Positions 53,949 through 63,598 of a stretch of 64,000 bases of DNA are shown here, in pieces. The notes under the pieces were generated by a model. That model searched no databases and was not told the origin of the DNA. It worked only from the letters and a program-made list of their open reading frames with translations. Source of the DNA: Micromonospora sp. NBC_01699 (GTDB lineage Bacteria > Actinomycetota > Actinomycetes > Mycobacteriales > Micromonosporaceae); assembly GCF_036250065.1 (NCBI RefSeq), contig NZ_CP109199.1, forward strand, positions 5,952,001-6,016,000, given 5' to 3'. The translations under genes and the position numbers were made by a program. Position 1 is the first letter of the stretch. Each line of letters opens with the position of its first letter.

Positions 53949-54806
53949 TCAGCCGGTGGGGGCGGAGCGGGTTCCGGTGCGGCCGGCCGGTACGTGGGCC
54001 GGGAGCAGCAGGTCGGCGAGGACCGGGAAGTGGTCGCTGGCACGGCGGGTCTGCGGGGTGTCCAGCACGTCGTAGCCGGTGACGACGATCCGTGGGTCGA
54101 CGAAGAGCGCGTCGATCCGGTCGCGCGGGTCGGCGCACGGGAACGTACGCGTGTTCGCCCGGCCGGCGGCGACCGCGGCGTCGGTCAGCCCGTCGGCGAC
54201 CGTGCGCCAGGCGGCGCCGCCGGAGTTCTCGTTGAGGTCGGCGCCGAGCACCACCGGCAGGCGCAGCTCGGACAGTTCCCGTTTGAGCAGGGTGGCGTGG
54301 CCGGGGCGCTCGGTCGGGTCGGTGCCGAGGTGTGAGCCGGCGACCACGAACGGGGCGGTGGTGGCGGATCCGACCGCGCACTCGGCGAAGACCGCGCCAC
54401 GCATGTGCCGGCCCTGGGTGAGCGGGAACTGGCGGTGCCAGGTCCGCCCGACCCGGACCCGCAGGCTGGTCAGGATGACGTTGCCCAGGGACGGGAGCCC
54501 ACCGGCACCGACCACCAGCCCGAGCGCGGCGGCCAGGGCACCGGTCTTGTGCCGCCAACGGAACCGCCGGGGGCCCTCCTGCACGATCACCACGTCCGGC
54601 TCGGCCGCCCGTACGGCGGCGGCCAGCGCCGCCACGTCGTCGCGCTGGCTGTGCACGTTGTACGACAGCACGCGCAGACGTACGCCCGCGACGGCATCGG
54701 TCGCGGTGTCGCCCCGGTCGGTCGCGGCATCGCCGGACGGTTCCGCCTGTGTCACGCCGGGTACCCCTTCGCTCGTCGTCGTCGGGCCGCCAATCGGATC
54801 ACCCAT
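53949..54806 (-). CDS. Endonuclease/exonuclease/phosphatase (EEP) family protein
   Basis: A 285-residue metal-dependent phosphoesterase. Motifs are RVLSYNVHSQRDD (Asn), VVIVQEG (Glu), VAGSHLGTDP (His), VVLGADLNENSG (Asp, Asn) and RASDHFPVLADL (Asp-His). It is probably cytoplasmic, as no signal peptide is seen. The substrate may be nucleic acid or a phospho-lipid or sugar; unknown. It follows the glucokinase gene after 27 bp in the same direction. Confidence 0.87.
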   Translation of the reverse strand: MGDPIGGPTTTSEGVPGVTQAEPSGDAATDRGDTATDAVAGVRLRVLSYNVHSQRDDVAALAAAVRAAEPDVVIVQEGPRRFRWRHKTGALAAALGLVVGAGGLPSLGNVILTSLRVRVGRTWHRQFPLTQGRHMRGAVFAECAVGSATTAPFVVAGSHLGTDPTERPGHATLLKRELSELRLPVVLGADLNENSGGAAWRTVADGLTDAAVAAGRANTRTFPCADPRDRIDALFVDPRIVVTGYDVLDTPQTRRASDHFPVLADLLLPAHVPAGRTGTRSAPTG

Positions 54807-54833
54807 GCTGTCGGGCCTCGGGTCGGTCGGGCG

Positions 54834-55781
54834 CTACCGGCGTCGGGCCAGGTCGGCGGCGCCGACCATGCCCGCGGTGTTGCCCAGTTCGGCCGGCCGG
54901 ATCTCGGCCACCGGCAGTCGGCCGCGCTGGGCCAGGGCCTCCACGAAGGCCCGCTGGGTGGGGCCGAGCAGCAGGTCGCCCGCCTCGACCACGCCACCGC
55001 CGACGACCAGCACCTCGGGGTCGAGGATCTGCACCATGTCGGCCAGCCCGAGGCCGAGCCAGTGGCCGATCTGGGCGAACGCCTCGCCGGAGATCGGGTC
55101 GCCCTCCTGGGCCGCGCTGGTCACCATCGGTCCGGTGATCGACTCGACCTCGCCGCCGGCCATCTCCAGCAGTCGGGTGGCGCGGGCCGGGGCCTGACGC
55201 GCCCCGGCGCGGGCGAACCGGACCAGGGCCCGGCCGCTGGCGTACTGCTCGATGCAGCCGAGTCGACCGCAGCCGCAGAGGTGGCCGTCGGGTACGGAGA
55301 GGGTGTGGCCCAGTTCGGCGGCGATGCCGTTCGCGCCGCGTACGAGTTCGCCGCCGAGGACGATGCCGCCGCCGACGCCGGTGCCGATGGTGAACATCAC
55401 CATCGAGTCGTTCGCGTGCCGGGCCGCGCCGTGCCGAAACTCGGCCCAGGCGGCCACGTTGCCGTCGTTCTCCACGATCACGGGCAGGTTGACGGCCGCG
55501 CTGACGTAGTCGCGGATGGGTTCGTCGCGCCAGGCGATGTTCGGTGCGAAGAGGACTATCGAGCGGCTGGCGTCGATCCAGCCGGCCGCGCCGATCCCCA
55601 CCGCCTCGATCTCCCGGCCGGCGGCCAGTTCCGCGACGACCTCGACGATGACGTCGCGGGTCTTGGCGACGTCATCGGCGGGGGTGTCCCGCCGGGTGCG
55701 TACCAGGACCTTGCCGTCGGCGTCGACGACGCCCGCGGCCACCTTGGTACCACCGACGTCGACTCCGATGGTCAGCGTCAC
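54834..55781 (-). CDS. glkA: ROK-family glucokinase
   Basis: A 315-residue glucokinase. The ATP phosphate-binding motif IGVDVGGTKVAAGVVD opens the protein; the catalytic Asp is in VIVENDGNVAAWAEF; the ROK zinc-binding motif is CGCGRLGCIEQYASG. It phosphorylates glucose in the cytoplasm, and in streptomycetes the related GlkA also takes part in carbon catabolite repression. No DNA-binding domain is present. The GTG start follows GGGGAG. It lies near an otsA and a PPi-type phosphofructokinase gene, but in separate units. Confidence 0.92.
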   Translation of the reverse strand: MTLTIGVDVGGTKVAAGVVDADGKVLVRTRRDTPADDVAKTRDVIVEVVAELAAGREIEAVGIGAAGWIDASRSIVLFAPNIAWRDEPIRDYVSAAVNLPVIVENDGNVAAWAEFRHGAARHANDSMVMFTIGTGVGGGIVLGGELVRGANGIAAELGHTLSVPDGHLCGCGRLGCIEQYASGRALVRFARAGARQAPARATRLLEMAGGEVESITGPMVTSAAQEGDPISGEAFAQIGHWLGLGLADMVQILDPEVLVVGGGVVEAGDLLLGPTQRAFVEALAQRGRLPVAEIRPAELGNTAGMVGAADLARRR

Positions 55782-55865
55782 CGCCGCCGCTCCCCTCTGT
55801 GCTCTGCTCTGCCGGCACCACACCGGCCGATCGCGTGCCGCCGCCCTGCGGCAGGTTCGGCCCGC

Positions 55866-56786
55866 TCAGTCCCCGTTGCCCGTGTCGCCGTCGGCGAGCG
55901 CCGGCTCCCCCGGTACGCGGGCGGCGGGTACCACCGGCGACGTGCCGACCGGGTCGGCGTCCGGCCCGGCTCCGGTGGAGCGGGGCGGCGCCGGCCGCGC
56001 GGACGAGCCGGTGGTCCCGGCCGCGTCGGCGGGCGGGGTGGCACGGTCGGTTCGGGGGTCGGCTGCCGCGCGGGTCGCGGCCGCCCAGACGTCCCGCTCC
56101 GGTGCCGGCACCGAATCATGCCCGGTACGGGTGGCTCCGCGCCACACCTCGTCGTCCGATCCGGGTCGGGCGGTCGGTGCGACGGGGCGGAGGGGGGTTG
56201 CGCCGTCGGGCGCGTCGGGTGCCGGCGGCGGGGTGCCCGCGGCCGGTGGTGGGGTTTCGGCGGGCGCGGCCGGGGTGTGGGTGTGGGTGTGGGTGGCGGT
56301 CGCCGGGGCCTCGGCCGGGGTCGGCGGGGCGGCGGTGGGCGGTGCCGGGGTGTCGGAGTGGGTCGGCGGGGTGCCGGTCGGTGCGGGCTCGGTCGGCGGG
56401 GACAGGGCCCGCAGCAGGCTGGCCAGGCCGGCGGCGAAGTCGCCGGCCCCGGTGGCGAGCCGTTCGGCGAACTCGGGGCTCGGGTCGCGCAGCGCGACGA
56501 TGGTGCGGCAGATCGGACAGACGCAGCATTCGGCCGAGCCGGTGGCGAAGCCGCCGCCGGACGTGCCGTCGGTGGGGCCGGTGCCGGTGCCGTGGCGGCC
56601 GGCGTACGGGTTGCCGCCGCTGGTGGAGGGGTCGGGTCCGCTGTGACCAAGCACACCGCTGACCAGGTCGCCGAGCGGGCCGAAGCCGCCGGTCCGGCCG
56701 GCCGTGCCCAGGCGCACCGCGGCCAGCGCGGTGGCGACCAGGCGCTCAGCCTCCGTACGCGCCGATGTTGGGTCGGTCGCTGCCAT
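55866..56786 (-). CDS. DUF5304-like protein with Cys-rich motif and long Pro/Thr tail
   Basis: A 306-residue protein. The folded part is the first about 130 residues, starting MAATDPTSARTEAERLVATALAAV and containing ECCVCPICRTIVALRDPSPEFAERL, in which the cysteines may bind zinc. The rest is Pro/Ala/Thr-rich low-complexity sequence with a His-Thr run (THTHTHT). This order, next to a SRPBCC gene and an acyl-CoA ligase gene, matches Rv2186c-type neighbourhoods. Function unknown. Confidence 0.75.
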   Translation of the reverse strand: MAATDPTSARTEAERLVATALAAVRLGTAGRTGGFGPLGDLVSGVLGHSGPDPSTSGGNPYAGRHGTGTGPTDGTSGGGFATGSAECCVCPICRTIVALRDPSPEFAERLATGAGDFAAGLASLLRALSPPTEPAPTGTPPTHSDTPAPPTAAPPTPAEAPATATHTHTHTPAAPAETPPPAAGTPPPAPDAPDGATPLRPVAPTARPGSDDEVWRGATRTGHDSVPAPERDVWAAATRAAADPRTDRATPPADAAGTTGSSARPAPPRSTGAGPDADPVGTSPVVPAARVPGEPALADGDTGNGD

Positions 56787-56827
56787 GCCCGCCTCCTCTC
56801 GCCGTGACGCCGCTGTCCGCGGTCGGG

Positions 56828-57283
56828 TCAGTTGGTCGCATCGAGCGACTCGACCCGCCGCTTGAGCTGCTTCAACGCCGTATCCATGATCATCTTCTCG
56901 GCCTTGCGGCGGAACATGCCGAGCATGCCGACGGAGAGTTCGACCTCCAGCATGTAGGTCACCGTGGAGGTGGCGTCGCCGTTCTCCTCGATGTCGTACG
57001 ACCCGTTCTGGGCCTGCTGCATCCGGGAGGGTGCGGCCAGGTGCCAGGCGATGTGCGAGATGTCCTCGGCGTACTCGTAGACGAGGGTGTACTCGTCGGC
57101 GAGCACTCCGGCATCAAGGACAAACCGGACCTGACTGGCGTACCCGTCCTCGTATTCCTCGACCACCTCGACGGCGCGCACCGCGTCGGTCCACTCCGGG
57201 TAGCGCGCGAAGTCGCAGATCACCGCCGCCACCCGGTCCGCGGGCGCGGCGATGACGATCGACTGGATGGAGCTGTCCGCCAT
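56828..57283 (-). CDS. SRPBCC family protein (Rv2185c-like)
   Basis: A 151-residue START/Bet v1-like protein beginning MADSSIQSIVIAAPADRVAAVICDFARYPEWTDAVR and ending MFRRKAEKMIMDTALKQLKRRVE, the usual pattern of the polyketide cyclase/dehydrase-type SRPBCC proteins that bind hydrophobic ligands. It is divergent from the acyl-CoA ligase gene, as Rv2185c is close to fadD15 in M. tuberculosis, suggesting lipid binding. Confidence 0.9.
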   Translation of the reverse strand: MADSSIQSIVIAAPADRVAAVICDFARYPEWTDAVRAVEVVEEYEDGYASQVRFVLDAGVLADEYTLVYEYAEDISHIAWHLAAPSRMQQAQNGSYDIEENGDATSTVTYMLEVELSVGMLGMFRRKAEKMIMDTALKQLKRRVESLDATN

Positions 57284-57457
57284 GGGGGGCAGGCTACCCG
57301 GTGTACGGGCCGACACGGCCGTGCGGCTCGACCCCGGCACGTCCTCCTCCGACCGGCCTGCCTGGCCGCCCGACCGGGACGGCCGGGTAGGTTTCGTATG
57401 TCCGGCCCGGCCCGTGCGGCTGACCCCGCCGTGGAGTACGAGCACGAAGGAGTGCAG

Positions 57458-59287
57458 GTGCGCGAGTTCTCCGTCCCACCCATCGCGACCATCGGCGACA
57501 CGGCGAACCTGACCGACCCGGTCTGGGACAACGCGGAGGTGGCGCCGGACGCGGTCCAGTTCGCCCGGCGTACCCGGGGCACGGCCGACACGCCGACGGC
57601 GGGTGAGCGGGACGGCTGGACCGACATCACCAGCCGGCAGTTCCGCGACGAGGTCGTCGCGCTGGCCCGCGGCCTGATCGCGGCCGGGATCGCGCCCGGC
57701 GACCGGATCGGCCTGATGAGCAAGACCCGGTACGAGTGGACCCTGCTCGACTACGCCATCTGGGCGGCCGGTGCGGTGACCGTGCCGGTCTACGAGACCT
57801 CCAGCGCCGAACAGGTGGCCTGGATCCTCGCCGACTCGGGCGCGGTGGCCTGCGTGGTCGAGACGACCGCACACGCGCTGCTGCTGACCGGTGTCAGGGA
57901 CGAGGTGCCCGCCCTGCGGCAGGTCTGGCAGATCGAGACCGACGACCTGGACGCGCTGGTCCGCGAGGGTGGGCGGATCGACCCGGCCGAGGTCGAGAGC
58001 CGTCGACGCGGCGTCCGGAGCGACGACCTGGCCACGATCATCTACACCAGCGGCACCACCGGGCGGCCCAAGGGCTGCCTGCTGACCCACCGCAACCTCT
58101 CCACCGACGCCGCCAACGCGGTGGCCGTGCTGCCCCACCTGTTCAACGAGGGCGCCTCCACCCTGCTGTTCCTGCCGCTGGCGCACTCGTTCGCCCGGCT
58201 GATCCAGGTCGGCGTGATCTACGCGCGGGCCACCCTGGCCCACAGCTCCGACCCGAAGAACCTGGTCAACGAGCTACAGGCGTTCCGCCCGACGTTCGTA
58301 CTCTCGGTGCCCCGGGTGTTCGAGAAGGTCTACAACGGGGCCGCCCAGAAGGCCGCCGCCGACGGCAAGGGCGCGATCTTCGCGCGGGCCGAGCGGGTGG
58401 CGATCGAATACAGCGAGGCGCTGGACCGCCCCGGCGGGCCCGGCCTGGCGCTGCGGATGCAACACCGGGTCTTCGACCGACTGGTCTACCGCAGGCTGCG
58501 GGCCGCGCTCGGCGGACGCTGCCGGGACGCGATCTCCGGCGGCGCGCCGCTGGGCGCCCGGCTCGCCCATTTCTTCCGCGGCGTCGGGGTCACCGTTCTG
58601 GAGGGGTACGGGCTGACCGAAACCTCCCCGGCGGTCGCGGCCAACCTGGTCACCGCGATCCGGATCGGCACTGTCGGCCGGCCGCTGCCGAGCGTCACGG
58701 TCCGGATCGCCGACGACGGCGAGATCCTGGTCAAGGGCGACATCGTGTTCCAGGGGTACTGGAACAACCCGGAGGCGACCGCGGAGGCACTCGACTCCGA
58801 CGGCTGGTTCCGCACCGGCGACCTGGGCAACCTCGACGGTGACGGCTTCCTCAGCATCACCGGCCGGAAGAAGGAGATCATCGTGACCGCCGGCGGCAAG
58901 AACGTCGCCCCGGCGGTGCTTGAGGACCGCGTCCGGGCCCATCCGCTGGTCAGCCACTGCGTGGTGGTCGGCGACCGGCGTCCGTTCGTCGCGGCGCTGG
59001 TCAGCATCGACGAGGACGCCTGGCCGAAGTGGCTCGCCGAGCACGGCCACCCGGCCGAGAGCCAGGTGGGGGACCTGCGGGAGGACCCGGCGCTGACCGC
59101 CGAGATCCAGTCCGCGGTCGACGACGCGAACAAGGCCGTCTCCGCCGCCGAGTCGATCAGGAAGTTCCGGATCCTGCCACGCGACCTGACCGAGGCGACC
59201 GGTGAATTGACCCCGTCACTGAAGGTCAAGCGGGCGGTCGTACACCAGACATACGCCGCAGAAATCGCCGCTATCTACGGAGACTGA
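57458..59287 (+). CDS. Long-chain fatty-acid-CoA ligase (FadD15-like)
   Basis: A 609-residue AMP-forming acyl-CoA synthetase. The AMP-binding P-loop is TIIYTSGTTGRPKGCLLTHRN, the linker region GYGLTETSP, and the hinge and C-terminal motifs are WFRTGDLGNLDGDGFLSITGRKKEIIVTAGGKNVAP. It activates fatty acids with ATP and CoA. GTG at 57458 is chosen as the start, since AAGGAG lies five bases upstream; an ATG at 57398 in frame is the alternative (20 more residues). By order and sequence pattern it corresponds to Rv2187 (fadD15). Confidence 0.92.
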   Translation: MREFSVPPIATIGDTANLTDPVWDNAEVAPDAVQFARRTRGTADTPTAGERDGWTDITSRQFRDEVVALARGLIAAGIAPGDRIGLMSKTRYEWTLLDYAIWAAGAVTVPVYETSSAEQVAWILADSGAVACVVETTAHALLLTGVRDEVPALRQVWQIETDDLDALVREGGRIDPAEVESRRRGVRSDDLATIIYTSGTTGRPKGCLLTHRNLSTDAANAVAVLPHLFNEGASTLLFLPLAHSFARLIQVGVIYARATLAHSSDPKNLVNELQAFRPTFVLSVPRVFEKVYNGAAQKAAADGKGAIFARAERVAIEYSEALDRPGGPGLALRMQHRVFDRLVYRRLRAALGGRCRDAISGGAPLGARLAHFFRGVGVTVLEGYGLTETSPAVAANLVTAIRIGTVGRPLPSVTVRIADDGEILVKGDIVFQGYWNNPEATAEALDSDGWFRTGDLGNLDGDGFLSITGRKKEIIVTAGGKNVAPAVLEDRVRAHPLVSHCVVVGDRRPFVAALVSIDEDAWPKWLAEHGHPAESQVGDLREDPALTAEIQSAVDDANKAVSAAESIRKFRILPRDLTEATGELTPSLKVKRAVVHQTYAAEIAAIYGD

Positions 59288-59301
59288 CTACGATCCGTCA
59301 G

Positions 59302-60993
59302 GTGCCCGCCTCGACACCCGCCCTCCCCCGCCCGCATCCACTCGCGGCGGCGGCACGCGTCGTCATGCTCGCGCTCGTCGCGATCCTGACCCTGATCACC
59401 ACCGGTGAGGTGAGCCAGCTCCGCTGGATCGCCCTGCTGGCGGTCGCCGGCATCCCCGCCGTACTCGCCCCGCGCCATCCGGTTCTCGCCCCGCTCGGCC
59501 GGTTCGCCGAGGTGGTGATCGTCGGCTTCGCGGCGAGCCAGGTGGCGGCCGAGGCGTCGATCGGCGGGATGGGGGCGGCGGCGATCCTGCCCTACCTCGC
59601 CGTACCGCTGACCGTCGCGGCCCTGCAACGGCGCTCGACCGAGGGGGCCGCGCTGCTCGCGGTCACCGCGGCCAGCCTCGCCGTCGGCGGCTTCATCAGC
59701 GGCAACAGCAGCAACGAACCGCTCGGGCACCTCGGCCAGCTCGGCTACCTGGCCGTCTCGGCCCAGTGGCTGGTGCTGGCCGCGCTCGGCCTGTACGCCG
59801 CCGGCACCCTGCAACGGATCTGGCAGGCTCGCGGTGAGAGCCGGCCGCAGCCGTACGCCGAGGCGACCCGCCTGCTCACCCAACTCCGAAGCGTCGCACG
59901 GCAGCTACCCGGAGCAACCCTCGATCCGGGCAGCATCTCCGAGCACCTGCTGGAGGAGCTGCGCGGGGTGGCCCGCGCCGACCGGGCGGCGGTGCTCTCG
60001 GTCAGCGGCGGCGGCCGGCTGGTGGTGCTCGCCCAGGTGGGCGTGGACCGGGTCGACTGGGAGACCACGCTCGACGCCGACTCCGCCATCGCCGACGCCT
60101 GGGCCAGCCAGCAACCGCAGACCGCCCCCCGCTCACAGGCCCGCTCCCACCCCGGCGGAGAGGTCTCCGCGCTGGTGGTGCCCCTGGTCGCGGGCGTACG
60201 CACGGTCGGACTGGTGATCATCGAGGCGGACGCGGCGACCGCGTACCCGGCGACGGTGGTGGGCCGGGTGACCGCGCTGACCCGCCCCGCCGCGCTTCGA
60301 CTGGAGGCCGCGCTGCTCTTCGACGAGGTCCGCTCGCTGGCCACCAACGAGGAACGCCAGCGGCTGGCCCGGGAGATCCACGACGGGGTGGCCCAGGAAC
60401 TCGTAATGGTCGGCTACGGCATCGACAACGCCATGGCCACCCTGCCGGAGGGGGCCGAGGAGACCGCCGGCGAACTCCGTACGCTGCGCGGCGAGGTGAC
60501 CCGGGTGATCCAGGAGCTGCGACTCAGCCTGTTCGAGCTGCGCAGCGAGGTCGACCGGCACGGCGGACTGGCGGCCGCGATGGCCGAGTACGCCCGAACC
60601 GTCGGCGCTTCGGGCGGACTCCGTGTTCATTTGTCCCTCGATGAGTCCACCGCCCGGCTTCCCGCCGCCACCGAGGCCGAGTTGTTACGTATCGCGCAAG
60701 AGGCGATCACGAACGCGCGCAAGCACGCGGGCGCGTCCAATTTGTGGGTAACTTGCGCCGTCGACCCGCCGTATGCACAAATAGAAGTGTCGGATGATGG
60801 TCACGGCATAGCTGACCAGCGCCCGGACGGGCGGTATGGTCTTGCGATCATGGCCGAGAGAGCGGAACGTATCCGGGGCCGGTTGGAGATCCGTCCACGG
60901 CATCCCAGCGGCACGACGGTGGCAGTGGTGCTCGGAACCACGCCCCGACGAGATAACGTGCGCGATAGCGTCACCGCATCAGAAGGGGAGTAA
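59302..60993 (+). CDS. Sensor histidine kinase (HisKA_3, GAF domain)
   Basis: A 563-residue membrane sensor. Five hydrophobic helices (about 15-175) are followed by a GAF-like domain (about 215-345), and a NarL-type kinase core. The phosphoacceptor is the histidine in ERQRLAREIHDGVAQEL, and the ATP-binding parts are ITNARKHAGAS and VSDDGHGI plus GRYGLAIMAERAE. The likely start is GTG at 59302. Its response regulator gene follows after 7 bp. It begins 14 bp after the acyl-CoA ligase stop and may be co-transcribed with it. Confidence 0.93.
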   Translation: MPASTPALPRPHPLAAAARVVMLALVAILTLITTGEVSQLRWIALLAVAGIPAVLAPRHPVLAPLGRFAEVVIVGFAASQVAAEASIGGMGAAAILPYLAVPLTVAALQRRSTEGAALLAVTAASLAVGGFISGNSSNEPLGHLGQLGYLAVSAQWLVLAALGLYAAGTLQRIWQARGESRPQPYAEATRLLTQLRSVARQLPGATLDPGSISEHLLEELRGVARADRAAVLSVSGGGRLVVLAQVGVDRVDWETTLDADSAIADAWASQQPQTAPRSQARSHPGGEVSALVVPLVAGVRTVGLVIIEADAATAYPATVVGRVTALTRPAALRLEAALLFDEVRSLATNEERQRLAREIHDGVAQELVMVGYGIDNAMATLPEGAEETAGELRTLRGEVTRVIQELRLSLFELRSEVDRHGGLAAAMAEYARTVGASGGLRVHLSLDESTARLPAATEAELLRIAQEAITNARKHAGASNLWVTCAVDPPYAQIEVSDDGHGIADQRPDGRYGLAIMAERAERIRGRLEIRPRHPSGTTVAVVLGTTPRRDNVRDSVTASEGE

Positions 60994-61000
60994 CCCGAGC

Positions 61001-61669
61001 ATGACCACGAGCCCCACGCCGGCTGGCCGTACCAAGGTCCTTCTTGTCGACGATCACGACCTGATCCGCAAGGGCCTGCGCCACGCGTTCGAACGGGACC
61101 GCCAGTTCGAGGTCGTCGGTGAGGCCGCGACGGCGGCGGAGGGGGTCCGTCAGGCGGGTGCCCTGCAACCCGACGTCGTGATCATGGACCTCCGCCTGCC
61201 CGACGGCAGCGGCCTGGAGGCCACCCGCGCCCTGCGCAAGTCCAGCGCCACCATGGGCATCGTCGTCCTCACCATGTACGCGGGCGACGACCAGTTGTTC
61301 GGCGCACTGGAGGCGGGCGCGAGCGCCTTCGTACCGAAGACCGCCCCGGCCGACGAGGTGGTCGCCGCCGCGCGGCACGCCGCGTCGTCACCGAGCGCGT
61401 TCACCGCCGCCGACCTCGCCGAGGCGATGAAGCGACGGCTGGCGCCGTCCGGTCCGCAGCTCTCCCCCCGCGAGGGTCAGGTGCTGCGGCTGCTCGCCGA
61501 CGGAATGAGCGTGGCCGGCATCGCCAAGCAGCTGTTCGTCAGCGAGTCGACGGCCAAGACGCACATCTCGAAGCTCTACGAGAAGCTCGGCGCGGCCAAC
61601 CGGGCCCAGGCCCTGATGACCGCACTGCGGCTGGGGCTGCTGGAAGCCCCCGACGCGCCGAAGTTCTGA
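61001..61669 (+). CDS. NarL/LuxR-type response regulator
   Basis: A 222-residue regulator with a receiver domain (VLLVDDHDLIRKG, phospho-Asp in VVIMDLRLPDGSG, Thr in VVLTMYAGD, Lys in VPKTAPADE) and a LuxR helix-turn-helix (LSPREGQVLRLLADGMSVAGIAKQLFVSESTAKTHISKLYEKL). It is the cognate partner of the kinase encoded directly upstream. Target genes are unknown. Confidence 0.95.
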   Translation: MTTSPTPAGRTKVLLVDDHDLIRKGLRHAFERDRQFEVVGEAATAAEGVRQAGALQPDVVIMDLRLPDGSGLEATRALRKSSATMGIVVLTMYAGDDQLFGALEAGASAFVPKTAPADEVVAAARHAASSPSAFTAADLAEAMKRRLAPSGPQLSPREGQVLRLLADGMSVAGIAKQLFVSESTAKTHISKLYEKLGAANRAQALMTALRLGLLEAPDAPKF

Positions 61670-61785
61670 CCGTCTCCCGGTCCCGGGCCGGCCCCGGTGC
61701 CACGCGCACCGAGGCCGGCCCGGACCCGGAGTCGGCCGGACCGGGTCGCCGCTGACCGGAGTCGGCCCCGCTGCGGCGGGCCCGG

Positions 61786-62226
61786 TCAGGACGCGTCGGC
61801 CGGCACTCGGGCCGGGGTCGCCCGGCCACTCAGCCGACGGAACGCCAGATACGCCTCGCAGCCCAGGCAGAGCCCGAAGGCCGCGTTGAGGAACGCCGCC
61901 GCGAGCGCCAGCCCGGCCGCGACCAGACCCACGCCGTCCGCCCCGCCGAGGTAACCGGCCGCCGCGACCAGCGTGAAGACCAGCCCGACAAGCTGTGCGA
62001 ACCGCACCGGAGCCGCCGGTTCCAGCTCCGTCGGCGGACGCAGCCGACGCGCCACGAAGGCTCGGAACAACAGCCCGTACGGTCCCCGACGCGGGGTCGC
62101 GGCGGTGATGGCGAAGACAACGGCCTGGGCCAGTGCCAGCCAACCGGAGCCGGTCACCAGCACGACGATCAGGACGACGGTGGTGACGGCCGCGGCGAAC
62201 CGGGGTCCTCGGGGGTCGAGCAGCAT
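61786..62226 (-). CDS. DUF4395 membrane protein
   Basis: A 146-residue membrane protein with four helices. It starts DPRGPRFAAAVTTVVLIVVLVTG and ends with NAAFGLCLGCEAYLAFRRL, in which the paired cysteines are typical of DUF4395. Such proteins are usually encoded next to thioredoxin-like proteins, as here, and are likely to take part in thiol redox exchange across the membrane. The function is inferred. Confidence 0.87.
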   Translation of the reverse strand: MLLDPRGPRFAAAVTTVVLIVVLVTGSGWLALAQAVVFAITAATPRRGPYGLLFRAFVARRLRPPTELEPAAPVRFAQLVGLVFTLVAAAGYLGGADGVGLVAAGLALAAAFLNAAFGLCLGCEAYLAFRRLSGRATPARVPADAS

Positions 62227-62360
62227 GGTTACCTCTGTCGGAAGGGGCGGCGCGACGACGCCGCCGGGAGCCGGGACGAACGGGATCCGGGCTCAGCGAC
62301 AGAGGCTGGTGCAGAGTCGGCCGTGATCGACGATCCGGCGTCGGGTGAGCAGGCGGACGA

Positions 62361-63206
62361 TCATCGCCCGGCACCTTCGCGGTCCGGCCCGGTATCCGCC
62401 CGGCCCGGTTCACGATCCGCCCGGCCCGGTTCACGATCCGCCCGGCCCGGTTCGACCGCGGTGTTGGCGGCGGCGGTGAGCAGGGGCGCCAACGTCGCCA
62501 CGACCTGTGGCTTCGCCGGTACGCCGGTGGCCCGCGCGACGATCCGGCCGGCGGAGTCGACCACCAGCACCGTCGGCGTACGCCAGATGTTCAGGGCTCG
62601 GACGGCGGCCAGGTGGCTCTCGGCGTCGATCTCGACGTGCCGTACGCCGTCGAGCAGCCCGGTAACCTCGTTGAGCACCCGACGGGTGGCCCGGCAGGGC
62701 GCGCAGAACGCGGACGAGAACTGCAACAGCGTCGCGGGCGTGCCGAGCTGCACGCCGAGCGCGGTCAGCAGACCCGGATCCACCGTCACCCCCGGCGCGC
62801 CGGGATCCTCGACCGGCCGCTCCCCCGGCCGCCGCTGGTCCTCCCCAGCCCCGGCCGTCACGATCGCAGTCGCCGCGGTCGCAGTCGCCGCGGTCGCAGT
62901 CGTCCCGGTCGCGGTCGCGGTCTCGGCCGGGTCGGCCACGGCCTCCAGTAGCGAAGTCGCAGTCGTCGCTGCCGTTTTGTCGGTTCGGTGCGCCACTGCC
63001 AGGTGCCCGGTCGAATGGGCCGTGCCGGGGGCCACGGTTCCGGAGACGTCGGCGGACGGGGCACGGGCGGTGCCGGGGTGACCCGCCGGTTGCGCGAGCA
63101 CCGGCCGCAGCCGGCCGTCGCGGTGACGCCGCCACAACCCGAACGCGGTGGCGGCGACCAGTACGGCCACGACCACCAACGGGCCGGTCAACGCGGTGTC
63201 CTGCAC
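62361..63206 (-). CDS. Membrane-anchored thioredoxin-like protein
   Basis: A 281-residue protein with an N-terminal anchor (LTGPLVVVAVLVAATAFGLW), a variable Ala/Thr-rich region, and a thioredoxin fold with active site SSAFCAPCRATRRVLNEV and the cis-Pro region WRTPTVLVVD. The C-terminus carries GRADREP repeats from a 22-23 bp DNA repeat. The start is taken as GTG at 63206; a GTG six codons upstream is possible. It forms an operon with the DUF4395 gene 134 bp downstream, a common pairing for periplasmic or extracellular disulfide chemistry. Confidence 0.85.
   Translation of the reverse strand: MQDTALTGPLVVVAVLVAATAFGLWRRHRDGRLRPVLAQPAGHPGTARAPSADVSGTVAPGTAHSTGHLAVAHRTDKTAATTATSLLEAVADPAETATATGTTATAATATAATAIVTAGAGEDQRRPGERPVEDPGAPGVTVDPGLLTALGVQLGTPATLLQFSSAFCAPCRATRRVLNEVTGLLDGVRHVEIDAESHLAAVRALNIWRTPTVLVVDSAGRIVARATGVPAKPQVVATLAPLLTAAANTAVEPGRADREPGRADREPGRADTGPDREGAGR
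62385..62456 (-). repeat. Tandem repeat at the end of the thioredoxin-like gene
   Basis: A unit of about 21 bp containing CGGCCCGGTTCACGATCCGCC occurs three times, the last with divergence. It encodes GRADREP repeats at the C-terminus of the protein. A second repeat of CGGTCGCAGTCGCCG (62876-62900) encodes part of the Ala/Thr tract. Confidence 0.8.
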
Positions 63207-63598
63207 GGTCCCCAGAGTGCCACGCACGGACGCGGATGACCACGCCGTCCCACCTCGGGTGGCCCACGTCCCACCGTCGCGGGTCGACGAGTGCCGCCGG
63301 GCAAGACGCCCACCACCCCCGCCCCCGGTACGTCGCGGCCCGGTTCGCTGCCTGTCCGGGTGCGAAGCGGCCCACTCCACCGCACCGTACGGGCGCGTCG
63401 TGGCCCGCTTCGCCGCTCCCGGCGGGCGGGCGGACCCCGTGTCCACGTCGGATCCCGGCCGTGCGATGGTGACTGCCGTCATTGATCCGGGTGACGATCC
63501 GGCACGGTCTGGATAGCTGGGCGGACGACGGGCAGAATAGCCTGGGAAACACCCGCGGGGCAGTATTTCGTGCGTTCTCAGCGTAGGGGCAGGTAGGC
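63207..63598. other. Divergent promoter region
   Basis: These 392 bases lie between the thioredoxin-like gene and the methyltransferase gene. No convincing gene or terminator is seen; an A/T-richer patch close to 63560-63590 is the probable promoter of the methyltransferase gene. Confidence 0.5.
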
